From: Intestinibacter sp.
GTDB taxonomy: Bacteria > Bacillota > Clostridia > Peptostreptococcales > Peptostreptococcaceae
DNA: 22,911 nt
Direction of reading: 5' to 3'
Assembly (NCBI RefSeq): GCF_022780145.1
Contig: NZ_JALEXO010000015.1
Location: 1 to 22,911 of the forward strand
The notes beneath the pieces were generated by a model. That model saw only the letters and a list, made by a program, of their open reading frames with translations, ran no database searches and was not told the DNA's origin. Made by a program: the position numbers and the translations under genes. This document shows, piece after piece, positions 17,084-22,355 of this stretch. Every line of letters starts with the position of its first letter. The stretch's first letter is position 1.

Positions 17084-17112
17084 TTGACAATATGAAATTA
17101 TAGTGATACTAT
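17084..17112 (+). promoter_or_regulatory. Promoter of the AOR riboswitch transcript
   Basis: A perfect -35 TTGACA (17084-17089), 17 bp spacer and -10 TACTAT (17107-17112) with an extended TGA. The predicted start near 17119 puts the whole aptamer in the leader. The second riboswitch copy has an equivalent promoter. Confidence 0.85.
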
Positions 17113-17144
17113 TTAATTAAGATAATTAATAAAATTCAGTAAAT

Positions 17145-17238
17145 TTCTCCGATCTCATATTTCCTAAGGTTTATGCTATGGAAGATGAGGCCGTAGGGTA
17201 TATTTAGAAATTTATATGCCTCCCGTTGGAAAGGAGAT
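17145..17238 (+). ncRNA. Molybdenum/tungsten cofactor riboswitch (Moco/Tuco motif), copy 1
   Basis: Aptamer closed by P1 TCTCC (17146-17150) / GGAGA (17233-17237). Inside are helix CTCAT (17154-17158) / ATGAG (17185-17189), the 11-nt tetraloop receptor CCTAAG (17163-17168) with TATGG (17177-17181), and a hairpin from GGTATA to TATGCC capped by a GAAA tetraloop (17207-17210), then CTCCC. A GNRA loop plus its receptor is a feature of the Moco RNA family, and the gene downstream makes a pyranopterin enzyme. There is almost nothing between CCTCCC and the P1 3' strand, i.e. no P3-like stem, as described for the tungsten variant. The second copy supports the pairing by covariation. Confidence 0.88.
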
Positions 17239-17335
17239 AGTATTATGAAGTAATATTACTCATATTCCAAGGGGATAATACAGAAAATATCGCCATTTAA
17301 ATGAATATTACTTCATTTGGATGGCGTTTTTTATT
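17238..17335 (+). terminator. Riboswitch expression platform: terminator and antiterminator
   Basis: Terminator: arms 17291-17305 and 17312-17326 pair over 15 bp (two G-U), followed by TTTTTT. Antiterminator: ATGAAGTAATATT (17245-17257) is the exact reverse complement of AATATTACTTCAT (17304-17316), which spans the terminator loop and 3' arm, so the two folds exclude each other. A third hairpin, TAGTATTAT (17238-17246) / GTAATATTA (17250-17258), starts right after P1 and hides the antiterminator strand. Ligand binding that stabilises P1 and this hairpin would favour termination; that direction is inferred. Confidence 0.85.
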
Positions 17336-17363
17336 GTAGGTAAAAATAAAGGGGGATACGAAG

Positions 17364-19199
17364 ATGTATGGTTATGTTGGAAAAGTTTTAAGAATAAACT
17401 TAACAGATGGAAAAATAAGTACTGAAGCTTTAAAAGAAGATATAGCTAAGAAATTTATAGGTGCTAGAGGTTTAGGTGTAAAATATTTTATGGATGAAGT
17501 AGATCCTAAAGTAGATCCATTAAGCCCAGAAAATAAATTAGTAATAGCTACAGGTCCAGTAACAGCTGCTCCAATGCCTACAAGTGGTAGATATATGGTA
17601 GTAACTAAATCACCACTTACAGGAACAATAGCAATATCAAACTCTGGTGGTAAATGGGGAGCTAAATTTAAAAACTGTGGATATGACATGGCTATCATAG
17701 AAGGTAAAGCAGATAAACCAGTATATATCTATATAGAAGATGATAAAGTTGAAATAAAAGATGCAACTCCTTATTGGGGAATGGTATCATCAGAAACTGA
17801 TGCAAAATTAAAAGAAGCTCATCCAGGTGCTAACGTATTATGTATAGCTCCAGCTGGAGAAAAATTATCTCCTATCTCAGCTATAATGAATGACGTAGAT
17901 AGAGCTGCTGGTAGAGGTGGAGTAGGTGCTGTTCAAGGTTCCAAAAACTTAAAAGCTATAGTTGTTAAAGGTAGCGGAAAAGTTGAAGTACCAGATAAAG
18001 AAAAAGCAGCTGCAGTAAATAAAGAAAAAGTTAATATACTTAGAAATGACCCAACTGCAGGCCAAGGTCTTCCAACTTACGGAACTGCTATACTTGTTAA
18101 CATAATAAATGAAAATGGTGTTCATCCAGTTAAGAACTTCCAAGAAGCATATACACCACAAGCTGACGAAATAAGTGGTGAAACTATGACTGATACTTGC
18201 TTAGTTAAGAAAAATCCTTGCCATAGATTTCCTATAGCTTGTGGTTGATGGGTAAGATTAAAAGACGGTACTGAATGTGGTGGACCAGAATATGAAACAT
18301 TATGGTCATTTGGTTCAGACTGTGGAATCTATGATTTAGATGCAATAAATGAAGCTAATATGCTTTGTAATGAATACGGTCTAGATACAATTTCTGCTGG
18401 TGCAACTATAGCTGCAGCTATGGAATTATATCAAAGAGGATTTATTAAAGATGAAGAATTAGCAGCTGACGGTTTATCTCTAAAATGGGGTGACGTTGAT
18501 GCTATGGTTAAATGGACTGAAAAAATGGGTAAAAGAGAAGGATTTGGTGATAAATTAGCACTAGGTTCTTATAGATTATGTGAATTATATGGAGAAGAAG
18601 CTCTTCAATACTCTATGACTGTTAAAAAACAAGAAATGCCAGCTTACGATCCAAGAGGTATACAAGGACATGGTATAACTTATGCAGTAAATAACAGAGG
18701 TGGATGCCATATCAAAGGTTACATGATAAGCCCTGAAATACTTGGTGTTCCAGAAAAATTAGATAGATTTGAATTAGAAGGAAAACCTGCTTATGCAAAA
18801 GTATTCCATGATTTAACAGCTGTAATAGACTCTATGGGTATGTGTATATTCACTACATTTGGTCTAGGTGCTCAAGATTATGCTGATATTTACAATGCTG
18901 TATGTGGTGATACTTACACTGCAGATACTATAATGGAAGCAGGAGATAGAATCTGGACATTAGAAAAAATATTCAACCTAAGAGCTGGAATAGATAAATC
19001 TCAAGATACATTACCTAAGAGATTATTAGAAGAACCAATACCAGGTGGACCATCTGAAGGTCATGTTCATCAATTAGATAAATTATTACCAGAATACTAT
19101 GCTGTTAGAGGTTGGGACGAAAACAGTATACCAACTGAAGCAACATTAAAGAAATTAGGATTAGAAGAATACAACGAAGTACTAGAACAATTTAGATAG
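17364..19199 (+). CDS. aor: Tungsten aldehyde:ferredoxin oxidoreductase (AOR) with in-frame UGA (possible selenocysteine or nonsense mutation)
   Basis: AOR interconverts carboxylic acids and aldehydes with ferredoxin, using tungsten bis-pyranopterin and one [4Fe-4S] cluster. The frame is 612 codons, the normal family length, and aligns end to end with Pyrococcus-type AOR: MYGYVGKVLRINL at the start, GPVTAAPMPTSGRYMVVTKS, AAGRGGVGAVQGSKNLKA, YDPRGIQGHG, and the distal cluster Cys in SMGMCIFTTFGLG. It is broken only by TGA at 18246-18248, after which the same frame continues WVRLKDGTECGGPEYE with family conservation intact. The family cluster motif CxxCPxxCGR here reads CHRFPIACG-UGA: the second Cys is Phe (TTT) and the usual Arg codon is TGA. 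Either a young pseudogene giving a dead 294-residue fragment, or a selenoprotein. GGGGGAT precedes the ATG. It follows the riboswitch and precedes moaD/hesA-like genes. Confidence 0.85.
18246..18286 (+). other. In-frame UGA with candidate bacterial SECIS-like hairpin
   Basis: Downstream of the UGA (18246-18248), pairs 18267-18286, 18268-18285, 18269-18282, 18270-18281, 18271-18280 and 18272-18279 form a small stem with a two-base bulge (GA, 18283-18284) and two G-U pairs. The apical loop GAATGT begins with G, 24 nt after the UGA, inside the 16-37 nt window known for bacterial SECIS elements. The stem is weak and lies in a conserved coding stretch, so it may be chance. Confidence 0.25.
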
Positions 19200-19250
19200 A
19201 AAAAAACTTTAAATTAAATATTGCCAACCGCTTTATATAAGTAAAATAAC

Positions 19251-19295
19251 TTTAAGTATACAACGCTATTATTTTAATAGTGTTGTATACTTAAA
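19251..19295 (+). repeat. Long inverted repeat (hairpin) between AOR and moaD
   Basis: Arms 19251-19271 and 19275-19295 pair over 21 bp with one G-U and a 3-nt loop. It is flanked by A-runs on the 3' side, not T, so it is not a standard terminator on the + strand. It could stabilise the AOR mRNA 3' end or mark a processing site. Confidence 0.7.
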
Positions 19296-19350
19296 AAAAA
19301 TATATATAGAGGGGTACTTTGTGGTACTATAAAATATATATATTTTTTTT
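19293..19350 (+). promoter_or_regulatory. Second hairpin and possible internal promoter upstream of moaD
   Basis: A8(TA)4 at 19293-19308 is perfectly complementary to (TA)4T8 at 19335-19350. The loop holds a smaller GGTAC/GTACT stem and an extended -10-like TGGTACTAT (19322-19330) resembling the AOR promoter -10. It overlaps the foot of the preceding hairpin by three bases, so the two compete slightly. The T8 run could make it a terminator-like attenuator; the -10 could make it a promoter. Neither is proven. Confidence 0.45.
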
Positions 19351-19367
19351 AAAAGAGAGGTGAAAAT

Positions 19368-19592
19368 ATGAAGGTAGAAGTTCGACTTTTTGCGACATTT
19401 AGAGATGGTAGAGAAAAGAAGCAAATTATGGAATTAGAAGAGAATAGTACAATTTTAGATGTTCTAAACATTGTTAACATTGAAGAAGATGAAGTTGCAG
19501 TAATGCTTCTAAATGGAATTGATGGACCAAGTGACAGAACTTTGAAGGAAAATGATGTAGTCTCTCTATTTCCTCCTGTAGGTGGAGGTTGA
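19368..19592 (+). CDS. moaD: MoaD/ThiS-family sulfur carrier protein
   Basis: Small ubiquitin-like protein (74 residues) that carries sulfur as a C-terminal thiocarboxylate for making the pterin dithiolene. It begins MKVEVRLFATFRDGREK, typical of MoaD, and ends FPPVGGG, matching the MoaD C-terminal diglycine. GAGAGGTG precedes the ATG by 5 nt. It lies 168 bp after AOR and 7 bp before its probable E1 activator. MoaD-HesA pairs next to AOR are typical of tungsten enzyme loci. No MoaE (the other synthase subunit) is in the window. Confidence 0.92.
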   Translation: MKVEVRLFATFRDGREKKQIMELEENSTILDVLNIVNIEEDEVAVMLLNGIDGPSDRTLKENDVVSLFPPVGGG

Positions 19593-19599
19593 TTTTATT

Positions 19600-20280
19600 A
19601 TGGTGGAAAAAAGATATACAAGAAATGTAACTACGTTAACTGAAGAAGAAAATAATAAATTACATGATTTTCGCGTTTGTGTAATAGGATGCGGAGGTAT
19701 TGGCGGTTATATTATTGAAATGCTTGCAAGAATTGGTATTGGAAGCATTACTGCTGTTGATATGGACGTATTTGACGAAACTAATTTAAACAGACAAATT
19801 CTAAGTACTGAAAAAGTTATAGGAAATAGAAAGACTGATGAAGTTAAAAAGAGAGTAAATGAAGTAAATTCTAATGTCAAAATTTCTGTAATTGATGGTG
19901 CATTTAGCGAAGAAAATAGCTGTGATATAATAAAAGATCACGATGTAGTAGTAGATGCATTAGATAGTATTCCTATGAGACTTGTGCTGCAAGAAGCTTG
20001 TAAAAAAATGAATATACCAATGGTTCATGGAGCTATTGGAGGATGGTATGGACAAGTATGCACTGTATTCCCAGGAGATGATACTTTGACTAAAATTTAT
20101 AAAAAATCATCTAAGGGTGCAGAAAAGAAATTAGGTAATCCATCTTTTACACCTGCTAACATAGCATCTATTCAGGTTAGTGAAGTTATAAAATTGTTAT
20201 TGAATAAAGGCGAATTATATCGAAATAGAGTTTTATTAATAGATCTATTAGATAATTCATATAATATTATAGATTTATAA
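19600..20280 (+). CDS. HesA/MoeB/ThiF-family E1-like adenylyltransferase
   Basis: Probably adenylates the C-terminal Gly of the adjacent MoaD-like carrier. The 226-residue protein has the nucleotide-binding VIGCGGIGGYIIEMLARIG (residues ~28-46), the E1 signature VDMDVFDETNLNRQIL (~53-68) with the conserved Arg and Asn, DALDSIPMR (~125) and a C-terminal FTPANIASIQVSEVIKLLL. The paired CxxC zinc motifs of MoeB and ThiF are absent, as in the shorter HesA-like proteins linked to AOR. The frame opens at a GTG at 19582, but GGAGG (19584-19588) lies in that extension, so the ATG at 19600 is chosen; spacing is long (11 nt). Confidence 0.88.
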   Translation: MVEKRYTRNVTTLTEEENNKLHDFRVCVIGCGGIGGYIIEMLARIGIGSITAVDMDVFDETNLNRQILSTEKVIGNRKTDEVKKRVNEVNSNVKISVIDGAFSEENSCDIIKDHDVVVDALDSIPMRLVLQEACKKMNIPMVHGAIGGWYGQVCTVFPGDDTLTKIYKKSSKGAEKKLGNPSFTPANIASIQVSEVIKLLLNKGELYRNRVLLIDLLDNSYNIIDL

Positions 20281-20310
20281 TGCAATTTTTTGTTTAAATC
20301 TATATATAAG

Positions 20311-20353
20311 TGTAGTAAAATAGTTTTTTTTATTATTTTTCTACATTATTTTT
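20311..20353 (+). terminator. Rho-independent terminator after the hesA-like gene
   Basis: Arms 20311-20322 and 20334-20345 pair over 12 positions with one mismatch, capped by a T-rich loop and followed by TTATTTTT. It ends the AOR-moaD-hesA transcript. Confidence 0.72.
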
Positions 20354-20438
20354 GATATGCATTTTTAATATGTACTTATGTATGATTTGTATGTATTTTG
20401 TATATTATTAGAATATTATAAATTTTAAAAAATAAAAG

Positions 20439-20468
20439 TTGACAATTCATGTATTAGGTCAATATAAT
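20439..20468 (+). promoter_or_regulatory. Promoter of the alcohol dehydrogenase gene
   Basis: Consensus -35 TTGACA (20439-20444) and -10 TATAAT (20463-20468) with an 18 bp spacer: the strongest promoter in the window. The start near 20475 leaves a ~170 nt leader. Confidence 0.87.
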
Positions 20469-20474
20469 TAAAGT

Positions 20475-20646
20475 ATAAGGTAGCACTTATAACAAAATAA
20501 AGATATATTTTGTAAATATGGGGGAAAACGTTATACTATGTATACTTTTGAGATTTTATATTTACAAGTTATAGATTTATGTATGTAATAGTAAGATACA
20601 CAATAGTGTGTATTGCTACAAATATAAAACCAAGGGGGAAATTAGA
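20475..20646 (+). promoter_or_regulatory. Long adh leader with cre-like site and small hairpin
   Basis: The leader holds GGAAAACGTT (20523-20532), identical to the cre-like site at the AOR promoter and about 55 bp downstream of the start, a roadblock position. ATACAC (20596-20601) / GTGTAT (20608-20613) form a small hairpin before the ribosome binding site. No T-run terminator or known riboswitch is evident. Confidence 0.4.
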
Positions 20647-21792
20647 ATGTACAAATTTTATATGCCAAATGTAAGTTTAATGGGACCTGGATGCGCAGAT
20701 AGTCTTCCAGCTGAAATCAAAGCAAGAGGATTTAAAAAAGCTTTAATAGTTTGTGGTAAAAGATCTGCTGCAAGTGCTGAATTAAAAGGAATATTAGATA
20801 ACCTAGATGCTAATGGTATAGGTTATGTTGTTTATCCTGGTTCAGTTCCAAACCCAACTGTAACTGCAGTTATGGAAGGTGTTAAAGTTTTACAAGCTGA
20901 AGGTTGTGACTTCGTAATGTCATTTGGTGGAGGATCTCCTCATGACTGTGCTAAAGGTATAGCTTTAGTTGATGCAAATGGTGGAAACATAAAAGATTAT
21001 GAAGGTGTTAACAAATCTGCTAAACCTCAAACTCCATTAATAGCTATAAATACTACTGCTGGTACTGCTTCTGAAATGACAGTATTCTGTATAATCACTG
21101 ACGAAGAAAGACACGTTAAAATGGCAATAGTTGACGAACATACTAACCCAGTATTAGCTGTAAACGATCCTAACTTAATGGTAAGTATGCCTAAAGGATT
21201 AACTGCTGCAACTGGTATGGATGCTTTAACTCATGCTGTTGAAGCTTACGTTTCTACTGCTGCTACTCCAGTAACAGATGCTTGTGCTGAAAAAGCTATA
21301 AAATTAATCCAAGGATACTTAAGAGATGCTGTTAAAGATGGTAACGATATGGTAGCTAGAGATAAAATGGCTTACGCTGAATTCTTAGCTGGTATGGCAT
21401 TCAACAATGCTTCATTAGGATATGTTCATGCTATAGCTCACCAATTTGGTGGATTCTATAACTTACCACATGGTGTATGTAATGCTATATTACTTCCAGC
21501 TGTTCAAGAATACAACGCTCAAGTTGTTCCTGATAGATTAAAAGACGTTGCTGCATTTATGGGTGTAGACGTTGCTGGTATGAGTGATGAAGAAGGTGCT
21601 GCTGCTGCTATAGCTGCAATCAAAGAATTATCTGCTGACGTAGAAATACCTAAAGGATTTGAAGAATTAGGAGCTAAGAAAGAAGACTTCGATATATTAG
21701 CTACTAACGCATTAAAAGATGCTTGTGGTGCTACAAATCCAAAACAAGCTACTAAAGAAGAAATAATCGAAATATTAAACAAAGTATTCTAA
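20647..21792 (+). CDS. adh: Iron-containing alcohol dehydrogenase
   Basis: NAD(P)-dependent group III alcohol dehydrogenase that interconverts aldehydes and alcohols in the cytoplasm. The 381-residue protein has FGGGSPHDCAKGIAL (the nucleotide-binding GGGS motif, ~97-110), GTASEMTVFCIITD (~139-152), GMDALTHAVEAYVS with metal-ligand His (~193-206) and HAIAHQFGGFYNLPHGVCNA (~262-281) with two more His ligands. It resembles butanol/1,3-propanediol/ethanol dehydrogenases; the substrate is not predictable. A longer frame opens at 20608, but AGGGGG 8 nt before the ATG at 20647 sets the start. Codon use (many GCT, GGT, AAA) suggests high expression. Next to AOR it fits an acid-to-alcohol route. Confidence 0.94.
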   Translation: MYKFYMPNVSLMGPGCADSLPAEIKARGFKKALIVCGKRSAASAELKGILDNLDANGIGYVVYPGSVPNPTVTAVMEGVKVLQAEGCDFVMSFGGGSPHDCAKGIALVDANGGNIKDYEGVNKSAKPQTPLIAINTTAGTASEMTVFCIITDEERHVKMAIVDEHTNPVLAVNDPNLMVSMPKGLTAATGMDALTHAVEAYVSTAATPVTDACAEKAIKLIQGYLRDAVKDGNDMVARDKMAYAEFLAGMAFNNASLGYVHAIAHQFGGFYNLPHGVCNAILLPAVQEYNAQVVPDRLKDVAAFMGVDVAGMSDEEGAAAAIAAIKELSADVEIPKGFEELGAKKEDFDILATNALKDACGATNPKQATKEEIIEILNKVF

Positions 21793-21853
21793 TATTCATA
21801 AAGGATAGATTAGATTTACATATTTGTTAATAATTACATTAAATAAATAGAGG

Positions 21854-21883
21854 AAGAGCGAACTTGTAAAGTTCGCTCTTTTT
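21854..21883 (+). terminator. Rho-independent terminator of adh
   Basis: A perfect 12-bp hairpin, arms 21854-21865 and 21869-21880, with a 3-nt loop and a TTTTT run. It ends the monocistronic adh transcript 60 bp after its stop. Confidence 0.95.
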
Positions 21884-21947
21884 CATTGTAAAAAAATCGT
21901 AAACTTATTACGAAAAGTATTTAATTACTACTGTTATTGTTATACAA

Positions 21948-21977
21948 TTGACAAAAGTAGATAAAATGTGATACCAT
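21948..21977 (+). promoter_or_regulatory. Promoter of the tungstate transporter transcript
   Basis: TTGACA (21948-21953), 18 bp spacer and TACCAT (21972-21977) with an extended TGA. The GTGATACCAT element closely matches GTGATACTAT in the AOR promoter, so the two riboswitch transcripts have sister promoters. Confidence 0.8.
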
Positions 21978-22007
21978 ATAATTGATAAAAAGTAATTAAT
22001 AAATTAA

Positions 22008-22130
22008 TTCTCCGATTTTATATTTCTAAGGGCATTTGCTTATGAAGTATAGAACATTGGGTATATTATAGAAATATATATGCCTCCCATACAAGAAAGA
22101 AAAACGTTTACGTTTTTTTAGGAAAGGAGA
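22008..22130 (+). ncRNA. Molybdenum/tungsten cofactor riboswitch (Moco/Tuco motif), copy 2
   Basis: Same architecture as copy 1: P1 TCTCC/GGAGA (22126-22130), inner helix TTTAT (22017-22021) / ATAGA (22049-22053), receptor TCTAAG (22025-22030) with TATGA (22041-22045), GAAA tetraloop (22071-22074) on a GGTATA/TATGCC-type stem, then CCTCCC and GGAAAGGAGATAGTATTA. The receptor closing pair changes C-G to U-A and the inner helix keeps pairing despite changes on both strands. Unlike copy 1, it has an added hairpin (22098-22106 / 22111-22119) between CCTCCC and the P1 3' strand. It precedes a tungstate permease gene. Confidence 0.87.
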
Positions 22131-22355
22131 TAGTATTAATTGAAATTTTCAAATTTCTGCAATTGTATTTATTGAGAATTATTTTATTAATGAATAATTT
22201 TAAAATCATATTTATATACATTCAAGCAATTTCAAAAATCAAATCTTATTCTCAAATACCTACAGTTGTATCTACTCCGAGAATTATTTTATTAATTTTA
22301 ACTACTAATAATATATTAATTTAACAAATATATATTTTTTAGAAAGGAATTTAAT
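22131..22355 (+). promoter_or_regulatory. Leader between riboswitch 2 and the tupB-like gene, with an 18-bp direct repeat
   Basis: About 225 bp with no coding frame. GAGAATTATTTTATTAAT occurs at 22174-22191 and again at 22279-22296, each within a longer ~36-bp imperfect repeat. Between them is ATTCTCAA (22248-22255), complementary to TTGAGAAT (22172-22179) and in part to the second GAGAAT. TTGAAATT (22140-22147) can pair with AATTTCAA (22228-22235). No standard G-C-rich terminator is seen, so the expression platform is unclear. A substrate-binding protein gene (tupA) that often comes here is absent. Confidence 0.5.

Noticed and set aside
18360..19199. The second half of AOR as an independent gene starting at an internal ATG
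   Set aside because: No ribosome binding site precedes 18360 and family homology runs unbroken through the UGA and upstream of that ATG.
19251..19295. The 21-bp hairpin after AOR as a simple terminator
   Set aside because: It is followed by an A run rather than T on the + strand, and no gene on the - strand ends there.
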